This document shows, one piece after another, positions 1 to 11,391 of a DNA stretch of 18,091 bases. This DNA comes from Smittium mucronatum (taxonomy: Eukaryota > Kickxellomycota > Harpellomycetes > Harpellales > Legeriomycetaceae), in NCBI GenBank assembly GCA_001953115.1, contig LSSL01002140.1:1-18091 (forward strand). Reading direction: 5' to 3'. A program made the translations under genes and the position numbers. Below the pieces are notes generated by a model. The model worked only from the letters and a program-made list of their open reading frames with translations. It ran no database searches and had not been told where the DNA came from. Position 1 is the first letter of the stretch, and each line of letters opens with the position of its first letter.

Positions 1-1
1 T

Positions 2-1505
2 ATCTGGGGCCTGTACAGGTCACCGAAAATATCTGTTATGATTGGAAATGATGTATCCAAACCCACTGACTACCTATGTGGGCTGCGACAAGGCTGCCCA
101 GCCTCACCAATACTATTCGATTTTTAAATTAACGATATTTTCAAGGGTATTAAAGGTGTATATGTCCCTGGACTCACCTCTAGGATACCTGGGCTGCTCT
201 TTGCCGATGACTCCGTGCTATTGGCAGAATCAGAGGCTGATATGTAAATTGCATTAAATCAAATTACTTATTGGTCGAACACATGGGAAATGACGGTGAA
301 TGCATCCAAGTGCGGTGCAATGAATGTCGCCGGTCCCCAATCGTCCGATCTAATACTACAAGACCAAAATATCCCAAAAACTGAACAGTAAAAATATTTG
401 GGCTATATTATGAACTATAAATGGGACGTGTCTGGGACCACCAAAAACAATAAATTGAAGGTCATAAAGGCATTCTACGCTGCTTATAGCTTCCTGAAAC
501 GTAGCGACGTACCTCTTAGCCTAAAAATAAAATTAATAAATTCGGTTCTAATTCCTATTGGCTGTTTCGGAGGCGAGACCTTTGGGATGAGTGAAGCCAG
601 AGTCAAGCCGATTCAGGCAGAAATCAACAAAGCGATCAGACTGGTAGCAAATATGGGTAAGTCTCCCGCCATGGAGCAGGTCACAGCCGAGCTGAGGATG
701 AAATCTGTCTTTCTAAAAAACAGCACTGCTTGAGAGCGAACATAACACAAATGGCCAACTTTATAAACTTGGATAGCCGACCTCATTAAGTCGCCCATCA
801 GGGCCAGAATGACCACCTGGGTGAACGACAGTGCAAGATGGATAAAAAAAATTTGTGTTCAAAATTCAAAAGGTAGAACGACCATTACCATAGTCGACAG
901 GAGAAATAAAAATAACCACTCTAAAATCCACCAGTAGACTGTGGATCGAAAAATCGGCGGAAAAGGAAACTGGATGATTCTTCAGCTGCTATACCCTGAA
1001 CAAAAACTTGGCCTCCAGGACATCGGTAAAATGCGAATGGTGACCTTCCGGACCGTCCAGCGACTATCAAATATGAAATTTTTAGATGAAAAATTTAAAA
1101 TAAATTGTTTCTTCTGCAAAATCGATGTGCCTGAAACTGTCGAACACATCTTATTAAATTTCTCGCAATGGGAAAAAAAGCGATATGAGACAATAGGCTG
1201 GTTCATACCCGCACCGATCCACTCAGAAATAAAAAACCAACTTTCGAATTTCAATGAATCCCGGTTGGGGATAGTTGGAAAACTGCTTGAGGGGGGGGGG
1301 GTCTAAACAAAATTTAAGTCAGCTACAAGCTGACACCGCTGATCATAAATTTGTGTTGGAAACAGCCAAATTTCTGATTTGCATCTGCGTGCCACGATCA
1401 CTTAAGCTCCAGAGTTTAAGTGATTCAACAGCCCCCTTTAACCGATTCCATCGAGTTATCGAGCTGCTAGAGTGGCAGAGGGGAGTTATATATAAATCCA
1501 TTTAA
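2..1505 (+). pseudogene. LINE ORF2 reverse transcriptase, broken C-terminal part
   Basis: It encodes the C-terminal part of a LINE polyprotein that would reverse-transcribe element RNA at a chromosomal nick. One frame runs from position 2 to 1306. It contains GLRQGCPASPILF (80-118, RT motif B), FADD (200-211, the catalytic pair of motif C), the WSNTWEM..NASKCG tract (from 272) and KYLG (392-403, motif E). The linker follows, and then Cys-x2-Cys-x9-His at 1106-1147, a zf-RVT-type motif before QWEKKR. The fourth zinc ligand, expected at 1160-1162, is Phe. In-frame stops lie at 125, 245, 389, 731, 743, 764 and 935. An 11-G run (1291-1301) shifts the frame to a stop at 1306, while the natural C-terminus continues in another frame to 1505; the second copy at 17582-17737 confirms this. 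Phase is kept across almost the whole length, so decay was mainly by point substitution. The missing 5' half cannot be judged. Confidence 0.92.
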
Positions 1506-1531
1506 TTTAAATTTAAATTTAAACTTAAATT
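1502..1531 (+). repeat. ATTTAA-type short tandem tail at the LINE 3' end
   Basis: Immediately after the last recognisable LINE sequence there are about five units of an ATTTAA hexamer with slight variation. Several LINE groups end in short tandem repeats rather than plain poly(A), so this is read as the element's tail. The tract is self-complementary, and an unrelated AT-rich microsatellite cannot be excluded. Confidence 0.5.
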
Positions 1532-4500
1532 AAAAATGAATATAAAATTTTAATTTTTAGATGACTAAGAATTAAATGGCACATTATAGCTAAAATCCGA
1601 TCTACATAGTCGGAAAAATACATTTTTTGAATCTAATTTTAAACATGATTTTATCTAAATAATAATATTATTTCGCATTTTTTTATATTAAACTTTACGA
1701 TAATATATCTCAGCTGATATTTTAGGTAGTTTATTTATTGGTTTTAGTATAACAATATACTTTTATTTATATGTTTTTCTAGCTAAGGGCTCATTTATAT
1801 CATTTTTTCATTGTAACAACAAACTAATTTTTCTTATTATTTATAAACACAATCTATCTTTTTGAATAAATCATAATAATATCACTAATTCAATTTTCAT
1901 ATTTGAGATAAATTTATATATTACTGCTATTAATTTATTACTAACGATTTTAAAATAGAAAATAGGAAATTAATCGGATTTTAAATTCACAAAAATATTA
2001 ATCTAATTAACTTTAACACTTTCATTAATTAATTCCATTTATTTTAAATAAAACCTCTAATTATTTATTATTACTCAAATCTAATATATTTAAATATTAG
2101 AAAAATAAATAATTATCCCACAGAAATATGTAATAATTTACAATCAATCGAATTTATCTTTTTAAAAATTTGGCTTACTTTTCAAGTTAACACCTATCAA
2201 ATTATATTTTATACCGCTAATAATAAGAAATAATTGTTAAAATGATTTTTATATTATTTATATATATTTTAATCTAGTTTATTTTTCCATAACATATTTA
2301 ACACATTAAGTAATCAGTCTATAAATATAAATGAACCAATTCAGATTGAGGAAATTAACTAAAATTTTAATCAATAAATATATTTTAAGATTTTTTTATA
2401 ATTTTCAAAAGAATAATTAATAGCCAAAAACTTACTAGATTTTTCAATAAACTTTTTTTAAAATAAATTATTTAAAACTAATAATAAAAGGATATTATAT
2501 CTTTATTATTAAAAATATTTTGAAAAATATTCGCTGTAAGTATTAGATTTTTTTTCTTTATCAAAATGATTTGACTTGCGAAAATTGAATAAAAAAATAT
2601 TGAATATTTTATAGAAATTCATTTCAAAATATTTTTTTGTAAAAATAAATCATTTGATCTTAGCCTAAGTAAAATAAGAAGATAAAGGGATAAAAAAATC
2701 GAATATTGAGATAAAAAAAAAAAAAAAATTCGATTCTATTAGCCTTAAAAAGTTTTTGATCACTTTTGTTAGCAACTAATAATTTTTTCATATGAGAAAA
2801 AAATAATAATATTAGGTATAGATTAATAATCATAAAAACTGATCAGAAATTTCTTTAAATAAAAAAGTAAAAAAATATTAATACAGCGATAATTAATAAT
2901 TTTAATAACTAATTAGTTTATTGTGTTTTGAAATTTATATGTTTTGACCAAAAAGAGGAAATAAGAGCTATAAAACTCCAAAGAAAAGCTATTATTAAAC
3001 AATAGAAGATATTAATGCAAGAATTTAATAGAAAAAAAAAATTTTTTTCTGTACAATAAATTTAAGCCTGTCAGCTGATAATAGAAAAAAAAATTCAGAG
3101 CTTTTTTACCAGAACCCTTTTTTTAAAAAGGTCGAGCATCATGTTCCAATTTCAAAGAAAGTATTTGATATTTTTTTAATATTTAAATATTCTAGGAAAT
3201 ATTAAGAATTTTATGGAAAAAACAGATCTATTTATAATTCATAAATTTTTGGAAAGAAAATAAATTTGCAGGGAAACAATCAGAAAAAAATATTGAAAAA
3301 ATAATGATTTTATGAAATATTTTATTATTTTTTTTCAACTTAGGTTAAAAATGTGCTTGATTACAGCCCTCGTTAAAATATAAAATTGAATATATAACAA
3401 TTGAATTAAGAACTTTACAAAATAATTTTTTTAATAAAATTCTTGTTCAGATATGTGCTTGATACTGAAGATATGTGAGAATCAAAAATGATGAATCCTA
3501 GCTTTATTACGTTACCCAAATATACACATCTATAAAAAAAAATTCTCAGATAGTATAAAGCTAATCAGGTCCAATAAATCAATACAAAGATAATATTTGA
3601 GTTATTTAAAAAAAAATCAAAAACGCTACTTCTCGCGTATCGATATTAATTTTTTATTAAAAGTACATACGTCCCTCATCGACAGCAAGATAGAGGTTAT
3701 AGGTGGTTGGAAAGTATAATAAATTTTCGGTGCAAATTTAAAGCAAAAATACAGAAATAATTGATTTATAATTAAAGTTCGAGTATTTTGCACAGAAAAT
3801 ATCAAAGGTAAAAAATAAAATTGCTCAAATCAAATTTTTCTTTTTCTTTCGCAAAATATAATTTCTATAAATTTTAAGCGCAAAGTAACTTCTGAAATCT
3901 CTCTAAGAAAAATTTCTATTATTACCATTAATTTTTTAGAGGAAAACTATGAATTAGTTTTTTTAAAAAAAGAAAATTTAAAAAATATCCAAAATAATTT
4001 TTATAAAATAGAAACATAAAGAATTTGACATAGAAAATTATCAAAGATATTTCGAAGCTTAATTTTATCAATTTTTCTTTTGATGCATATTTGATATTTG
4101 AATGCCTCAGAGCTTTTTCAATTTATTTTACAGAGGAAATTTTGACATTTATAAAAGTTAAAATTTTAAAATGCATATAAATATAAAATATAGAAATTCT
4201 GGTAATTTTTTATAGATTGATAAAATTATAAGGCGGCCTAATAAAAACTGAATTGATTCCTGGGTTAAACTTCATATATTCTGCTTTACTTTTAAAAAAA
4301 ATTGAAACATTATAGCGTATCTTAGTTTTCGAATTTCGATATAGCGGCCTTCAGTACAATCAAATATCTGCTATTTAGGAGCCTGTGAGCAATTTGGATA
4401 ATTTAATTGGTATATTTTGCTTTTAAACTGAGATGGATGAAAAAATGAACATAAAGAAGATTGATATCTATAATTATCGGGCATAATAAAGGTGGTAAAT

Positions 4501-7477
4501 ATAGCATTTAATCTCCATAAATAACAATTTAAAGTGTAGAAAAAAAAAATCACAAAAAATTTTAACAGCTCAAATAACTAATTTAAAAAATAAATTAATT
4601 AAAATTTAAAAAATTATAATAAAATTATTACATATAACTCATAAACTTATCTAGAAATCAATAATTTAAATTTAAACTTTTTTTTTTATAATTTTAGGTA
4701 AATTTAGCATATTTAATGCTTTTAATACCATTTTAAACGCAATTATGAGATAAATGTATAGCATTTTTTAGTATAGAAGAAATGAAAATAGAATTTAAAA
4801 CGAAAAATTAATCTATTATAAGTTTTATTAGCTTAATTTAGTAATAGTGAAATTGAGGAAATCATGTTTAAGTTTATTTTTTCAAAATGAGTATATTTTT
4901 CTTACAGCGATTTATGATCAGATTCATTAAGCTAAAAGAAACTAAGTTTTATTTAATAAAAGAGAAAATAAAATGGCTGGAAATTTTATGATTCTGAGAC
5001 TCAAATAACCTCATTTTTATAAAATAATCAAAAAATGGTCGTTATTTTAATGATTCTAACTGAAATTTTAAATCCATGAATAAATAGAAAATATTTTTAA
5101 ACCTGGTCATAACGAAAAATATAAATAAAATTCATATATATTATTAAAATATATTACATTATCTTTCCAAAATTTGAAGATATATCTTTACGTAGAAATT
5201 TCTCCTACAAACCGCATTTTTTTTTTAAAAAAATCAACCCATCCTGAACTCAAAACGATATAAAGTTTTGAATTTAGAGTTTCAAATGTTTAAGCCTTAT
5301 TATAAACCTTTTTAGATTAATTCAGAGTATTTTTATTTTCAGAGACACGAGATTAGCAATAGTGAGTACATAGATATGAAGACTATTCATTTTGACTTTG
5401 TTTTTTGCAAACCAATAGATATATTCTATCCATTTTATATCTACTCAAGTATAAGTGATTTGAATTAAACTTTGTAAATTTAATAAATAATTACATAAAA
5501 TCAGAAAAAAAAAATTCCAAGCGCATTTATTAAAAACATAAAAAATAGAAAAGAAAAAATTTTCAAAATTAAAAAAATTTATCAGATTTATCGCTTTAAT
5601 GAAAATTTCAAAAATCTTTAAGTGAATAATAAGTTTAAAATAATCACCGAGTCTTGTTAGAAAACTCAAAATGGTGCTCTTTATAATAGCAATTTCGTTT
5701 TTAAAAATTTATGCAGATTAAATTTTTTTTTAGTTACATTTCTTTAAATCACCAGAAAAAAGCTGTATCGCTTTAGATTTTGATAAAAAAATTAGTATTA
5801 GACAGTCTTTTTTCTTTAATTCATTTTTGTCTTATATAAGAAGTCAAAAAAAAATGGTGTAAATAAAGTTTAATTACGTTAAATTAGCTTCCTAAAAGAA
5901 TATTTTTGAATGAAATATTTCAAATGCCTCCAAATAATGGCGAAAAATCTGCTATAAAAATATTTATATAAACAAATTTGGCTTAATTAAAAATAAACTC
6001 AACACGGTTATCCTGAATAAGGTTCCTATGATGCTGCCATGTTTATTGAAGGAAATAGATAGAAATATGAAATAAATAATTATCAATAATATCTCTTTGG
6101 TTGAATTACACCTAATTATGGGAGAATATTTACAGAAAATACTTTTTTAATCTACCATGCATACAATACTCATATTGTTAGGTATATAAATAAAAAACGT
6201 TCAATTTGGAAAAAATTTTAAACGTAAAAGTCGAAAAAAAATAAGAAACTTAAAGAAAAAAAGGAAAAAAAAATATTATTTAACAATGAATATTGATTTC
6301 GGTAATTGAAGTTTGATTTTTATTAAGAGGGCGCATTTAAACGAAGCGAAATAAGATATTCGACTTTTTTTTTTATTCAATTCAGCCCAACTTTTCGATA
6401 AGTCAGTTCCAGGTATGCTATGAATTATTTCACTAATGGATGGTTGAAAAAACGACTAATTGCCATTAAAATTATTAATATATATAATGAAATCAACGAT
6501 AAAATTAAAAATTCATAGCCTTAAGAGATATATATTTTTTCTAAACGATTAATTTTTTTTTTGAAGACAATATTTAAAAAATAGAAATAATATATTTTAA
6601 ATAAAAAAAATTTCTGCTCATACAAATCCAGTTTAGAATTAGAAAAAAATTCATATTTTCTTAACTTTGGGGTAAAGAATTGATCCATGTAATTTTAAAA
6701 GAACTATATCTAATGATTTGTTTAATCACATAATACCGAAGGAGAAAATGTGAGATTTAGCCAGAAAAATACTAATGAAGATAATTTTTCTTAGACCAAA
6801 TGGGGGCAGATTTCCTCACTTTTTTATGTATGAGAAGACAGTTTTTAACTCATTAATTTTTTTGTAAATCAATAAACAATAATAAATAAATTTGAACTGA
6901 TTTGAAATTTAATTAAAAGAGCCGTTGTTAAATCGTGAAAAAAAAAATCAAGACTTCATGGTAAAAATTAAACAAAAAAAAATAATATTTCACACATCCA
7001 GAAAAAAGAAATCATGAAAAAATAAATTTTGGATATATAAAGCTTTAGAGTACTTTATTTACTACAAATATATTCTATAATATGGAGATCTTGTAATTAT
7101 TAAAATATATTCTGTTTGCAAAATAAAAATTGCTTTATAGTAATCAAAAAATAGAAAATAAATAGATAAACGTAAGACTTTTCCTGATTCTAAGTATTCA
7201 AAATATTTTATAATATTATACATATTCCGATGAAAGATAAGAATTTATAGCTTGGAAAATTTAATATAAATCATCGAAATTAAACTTTAAAAATCCCCAT
7301 TCAATTATGATATTTTTCCAATACAAAATATTTTCCTGATATATATTTTTTATTTTTTAACCATAATTTTAAATATATATATATTCCGGGAAATTTATTT
7401 TAAAGTTAATAAAAATTTATGTAAAATAATTTAAAAAAATTAAAGAAAGTGAAAAAAATTCAAAAAAATTTCACCCT
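1532..7477. other. AT-rich non-coding stretch
   Basis: About 6 kb dominated by A and T runs, including a 16-A run at 2713-2728. All six frames are densely stopped, and the longest open stretches (60-74 codons) are of low complexity, rich in Phe, Ile, Asn and Lys, as expected by chance at this composition. I found no RNA gene, no long repeat and no clear protein motif. Small patches of higher GC near 3655-3715, 4235-4380 and 6000-6060 could be deeply decayed elements but carry nothing recognisable. Confidence 0.75.
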
Positions 7478-7516
7478 ACTCCCCTCTGCCGCTCTAGCAG
7501 CTCCATATCTCGAGGG
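7478..7516 (-). mobile_element. Relic of the LINE 3' end, inverted
   Basis: Read on the minus strand, these 39 bases match 1448-1486 of the LINE at about 35 of 39 positions, including the shared block GAGCTGCTAGAG and GGCAGAGGGGAGT. They stand out as a GC-rich island in very AT-rich DNA. This is a strongly 5'-truncated or eroded insertion in the opposite orientation to the other two copies. The sequences on either side do not align with the LINE any further, apart from a weak hint of homology up to about 7530. Confidence 0.85.
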
Positions 7517-10500
7517 CGTTGGTTCAAAGCTTTTAAATATATAAAAAACGAAAATTTTGATTTAAAAGTATATTCCGAAAAGTTTATATAATAAAATATT
7601 GATATATAATAATAATTATGTGGAACATTCGTTGAATCTTTTTCATATATTTAAATAAATTTAGGTTTTTACAATATTTTTAGTTAAGATTTTTTAAAAA
7701 ATTATTACCTGTAAATTTTGGGTTTTATCAGTTAATAGTCACGAAAAATTATGTTTTTATATTTTATATTTTTAAGTGGTAATATTTATAACCAAAAATG
7801 CGTAATAATAATTCACAATGATTTTAAAAATAACAATTAAATGTTAAAATGATATTTTTTATAATATAAAGAAGCTTATTATAATTAAAAATAAAATTGT
7901 ATTGTCTAAATGATTTTTACACCAATTAGAATTTATAACTGGTTTTTACTATAATTAAATATCTAATACCTGGATAGTGGTTTAATATACATGAATATAG
8001 ATAGTTTTTTTGCTAAACAAACTTATATTTCAGTTGGAGATATAATTAAAATGATTTATAAATATCAGTTTTTAATGCGTCAAATTAGAGTTATCTGATT
8101 TTTTAAGCATAATACGATCGGAAATAACTGATTTCTTCGATTTTTTTAAAAAAATACAAAAAGATATTCAATAAAAACGATTATTATAAAGTTTTTTATA
8201 ATAATTTTATATAAAATTTTTTTTATATACAAGTTTAGATTTATATATGTTGCATGAAAACTTGATTCCCCATTAAATTTTATTTTTTTCCCTTAATTTA
8301 GATTACATATAATTTTGGACCAAAGTTCTATTGGGCACAATTCAGAAAATAATTTTTTTCAAAAAACAAATAAAACTTTAACAAATAATTTAAAATTTTC
8401 ATTCTATCAAACGTATTAGTTTGCTAGTAATTGATTATTTACCTAATATCTTGGATTTATTATTGATATATTATTTATAATAAGACTTAAGCTAAGGTGT
8501 CTTCGTTTTATTTAAATAAAAGATGATATTAAAATATAAATAATTGATTTTAAACTGTCGTATATAATCCTTTCTAAAACACTAATGCCTCATCATATCC
8601 AACAATTTTTCACATAAAATTCTATTATACCTTTGACATGATAATCAGAAAGGAAATTCCTTAGATTTTATTGCAAAGAAAATTTTTTATTTTAAAGTTT
8701 TTTATAAGGGTTATCCTCTTAATGAATGACCCTTTTATTTTTTTAGCACAATTATTATTTCGTAAAAAAATATTTTACATTTTTTATTACCTCTTTCTAT
8801 AATAACAAACATATATATGACTAACCGAAAACGTTTGAAATTTTATTGTAAAAGGGCGAGTTTTACAATAAAACTGAATGATATTTCAACGAGTTATTAA
8901 AATATCTTATCTTAAAACAAATAATCTTGAATAAAACACTCTTTCTTTTATATAAACAAAAACCAGCCAAAAAAAAAAGCATTAATAAAACTGAATAAGA
9001 ACCCAAAAAATCCCTATTATAAAAAATCTAAGTGAAGTGGGAAAATCTCAGACATATTTGTTTATTTAATAGTAAATGAATATTTTATCTCGCTTGAATA
9101 AAGTGGCATATATTTGTTTTTATTTAGTCATAAATAAAATTATCAGCTTTATAGAATATTTTTTGGTGAAAAAATGGGAAAAAATCATTCGGGTATTTAT
9201 GGAGGTTTTTTTCCTCGTAATTTAATGGAGATAAAAGGGCGAAAAAAATCTAATTATCAATCCTATTTCGGTTTAAAAAAAATTAATTTTTAATGCATAT
9301 ATTATATGTAACATTCTATTTTACAATAATTCTTAATGGATCAATAAATTTTTTAGTATTTTAGTTTATTTTAAATCTTATTCCTTTAAAAACGCTAACA
9401 ATCGTGTTATTGATGCGATTAAAACCTTTCTGAAAATCATCAATTATTTAATTCATTGGTTTTTTTTTTGGGATCTGAAGATTTAATATTATAATAATTT
9501 ACAAAAATTTAAGTCTTATTGCATAATAGTGTGGAAGTTTTAGTTACTAAAGATAAAAAAAACACATATTTTTTAGAGTCGAATTTATTAATTAATGGCT
9601 ATTTATTATTAGATAGTAGATTTACCTATAAACAATCCGATTTTTCTAAAAGACAGAAATTTTTCCATTAATAAGCCAAATAGGCAAATACAGGTCAAAC
9701 TTGGCCAATATCAGTAACTCAGCTAAAACTGGAATTAAAAACTATCAAACTAGCGTATATATGCTAAAAAAATACTCCGAAAATATTCTGAATGAAAATA
9801 TAATCTAATAAATAATAGAGGTTAAGGTATTGAGGCCGATATTCTTGATTTCTAATTTTAAATATTGCACAAAACTCAGCAATTTTATCTATTTTGTGAA
9901 TAAATTGACAAAAAAACATTATAATAGGTAAATTATCGATGATCTCTATTCACATTATAGTCTAAAGTGAAGGCGGAAGAAAATATCCTTGAAAAAAGTC
10001 TAATTTATTATTCTGAGAATTTTTTTTTACTGATTTACCCACAGAATTTGTTAAACCAACTGATATTCGCCCGGAACTTTACTTTATATGCGGGTTTGGC
10101 TTATTAAGGATAAAATAACTGGTTTGTAGGTAAATTAAATTGTTAAAGGCGTTTTTTTTTCTGGAAATTTATTTTAAATTAATCCGATTAAAGACCAAAA
10201 CGACTGATTTATAATAGCTAATCTTAATCAAAAATTATCGCTAATTATGAGAAGCCCTTTATATTGGAAAGTTCTCTATTAGAAATTTACCGCTTATTTA
10301 ATTTAGAGAAATTACACAAAGTTATTCATAAATCTATTGATTAATTCAAAATAGGAATCAGAAATTTAATTTTATATTGTTAAAATACGAAAGATATATA
10401 GGTTAACATGTTATAAAAATTTTTACTGGTTTTTGATGGATAAATTTCATTTTAGCCAATGTTTCAAGCAGTATAAAAAGTCTTCTTTTGAAAAAATTCT

Positions 10501-11144
10501 CCCAATTATTTGATCTAAACTCAACTCGCTTATTTTCATATCCTCAACCCTTTTTATGAACTTCAGATGATAAATTTAACTTTGAGGGGGGATTTAAATA
10601 TAATTGAATCCTTAAATTTCATCAAATTTTTTGAGGTAAGTTGATAATTTCCCCACACCTTTACAAAAAAACACATACATAATTGCACCTATTTGTACAA
10701 AATTTAACCAATTCGCACATTTTCACAATAATTTGCACACTTTTATAGTTTTTTCCAATTTATATGATGAAAAAATTACTAATTTTGCAAAAAATAGTTT
10801 TATACTTTTATTGGAGAATAAATTAAAGCTTATCCAGTAAAATTATCATCTACTGTTACCAGTGTTTAATTTGCAATAGCTTAATATAAAGCAATCTAAC
10901 AAAAAAAAATTGACCAAGAAATATATTATAACTTGTATGTGCTAAATTTTTAGATTTATTTTAGGAATAATTGGGTAAAATGTAAATTCGTGAAAATAAG
11001 AGTATTTTTGTGTAAATTCACTAAATTTTGCATTAATATTTGTAAAACTGTGGAAAGATGTATTTCGTCTGGGTTTTGAGCCCCCGAATTCAGCTCATTG
11101 TTAAGATTAAAAGCAACCATTTCTAAAAAGCTAGCTATTAAACA
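7517..11144. other. AT-rich non-coding stretch
   Basis: No supportable gene was found. The stretch contains a perfect hairpin at 8841-8873 and, near 10640-11065, a loose cluster of TTGCAC-like words with a partly inverted counterpart. Some short open tracts (about 9138-9290 and 10030-10118, + strand) are slightly less AT-rich but have no recognisable motif. Confidence 0.7.
8841..8873. repeat. Perfect 13-bp inverted repeat (hairpin)
   Basis: TTTTATTGTAAAA is followed by a 7-base GC-rich loop (GGGCGAG) and the exact reverse complement TTTTACAATAAAA. An outer, imperfect pair (ACGTTTGAAAT at about 8830-8841 and ATTTCAACGA at about 8883-8892) could lengthen the stem. No gene adjoins it. It may be a cruciform or RNA hairpin, a footprint of a small element, or chance. 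Confidence 0.6.
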
Positions 11145-11391
11145 CAAACCATTTTATTAATTCAGAAGATTTAATAATCACACTTAAGCCGATTTATTAA
11201 TCCGCAATACGCTTTAGGTAAACCCAACCCTGTTTTCATCATTTAAGTTTAAATCATAAGCTTCCTCTTAGATAAATCCAAACCATTTTTCTCGATGTTT
11301 ATTTTTAAATCAATTAATTGGATCGCCTATTTATTTCTCTTATTTAATCTTAAAAATGGTATGGTTTACATAAGCATAAAAAATTTTGACC
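11145..11391 (+). repeat. Left terminal inverted repeat of the MULE
   Basis: Its reverse complement aligns almost continuously with 14186-14428. The outermost segment is the most conserved: about 35 bases from 11149 are nearly identical. Within it a short word occurs three times: CAAACC at 11145, AACCCAACCC at 11221 and AATCCAAACC at 11275. These lie at the same distances from the end as in the right repeat. Homology stops near 11391. Confidence 0.9.

Larger units (their letters stand above)
1..1531 (+). mobile_element. Decayed non-LTR retrotransposon (LINE), 3' part, cut by the window start
   Basis: This is the 3' portion of a LINE-type element. The sequence shows reverse transcriptase motifs, then a thumb/linker region, a C-terminal zinc motif, a short 3' region and an ATTTAA-type repetitive tail. 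Two further pieces of the same family occur in the window: 17525-17815 on the + strand and 7478-7516 on the - strand. The copies diverge by substitutions and small indels, which marks an old, multi-copy family. The palm part carrying the first catalytic aspartate lies outside the window. No RNase H domain is visible between the RT and the zinc motif. The clade is not assigned. The local base composition is clearly richer in GC than the DNA that follows, as expected for former coding DNA inside an AT-rich genome. Confidence 0.93.

Noticed and set aside
42..257. 71-codon open frame, + strand
   Set aside because: It is an out-of-frame reading of the reverse transcriptase relic, whose motifs lie in the frame starting at position 2.
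613..816. 67-codon open frame, - strand
   Set aside because: Antisense to the LINE coding region, with no motif.
982..1254. 90-codon open frame, - strand
   Set aside because: Antisense shadow of the zinc-motif region of the LINE.
3655..3715. GC-richer patch that on the - strand reads YNLYLAVDEGRMYF, vaguely like a transposase acidic motif
   Set aside because: Too short, with stops close on both sides and no second motif.
4371..4553. 60-codon open frame, - strand
   Set aside because: AT-driven low-complexity composition, no motif, no promoter or neighbour context.
5445..5669. 74-codon open frame, - strand, hydrophobic
   Set aside because: Made largely of Phe, Ile, Leu and Asn from A/T runs; looks membrane-like only because of base composition.
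6006..6210. + strand tract with few stops (GSYDAAMFIEGN ... TPNYGRIFTENT)
   Set aside because: Looks protein-like in composition, but four stops interrupt it and no family is recognised.
6425..6470. Short tract FTNGWLKKR, reminiscent of the CENP-B/pogo helix-turn-helix
   Set aside because: Only about ten residues, with no matching upstream helix or downstream DDE motifs; likely chance.
9138..9293. 51-codon open tract containing MGKNHSGIYGGFFPRN, + strand
   Set aside because: No motif, promoter or length support; within chance expectation for the window.
10030..10118. Short open tract TDLPTEFVKPTDIRPELYF, + strand
   Set aside because: About 29 codons in six frames of AT-rich DNA is not significant, and it has no neighbours in frame.
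10956..11147. 63-codon open frame, - strand, overlapping the MULE left end
   Set aside because: Crosses the transposon boundary and has no recognisable domain.
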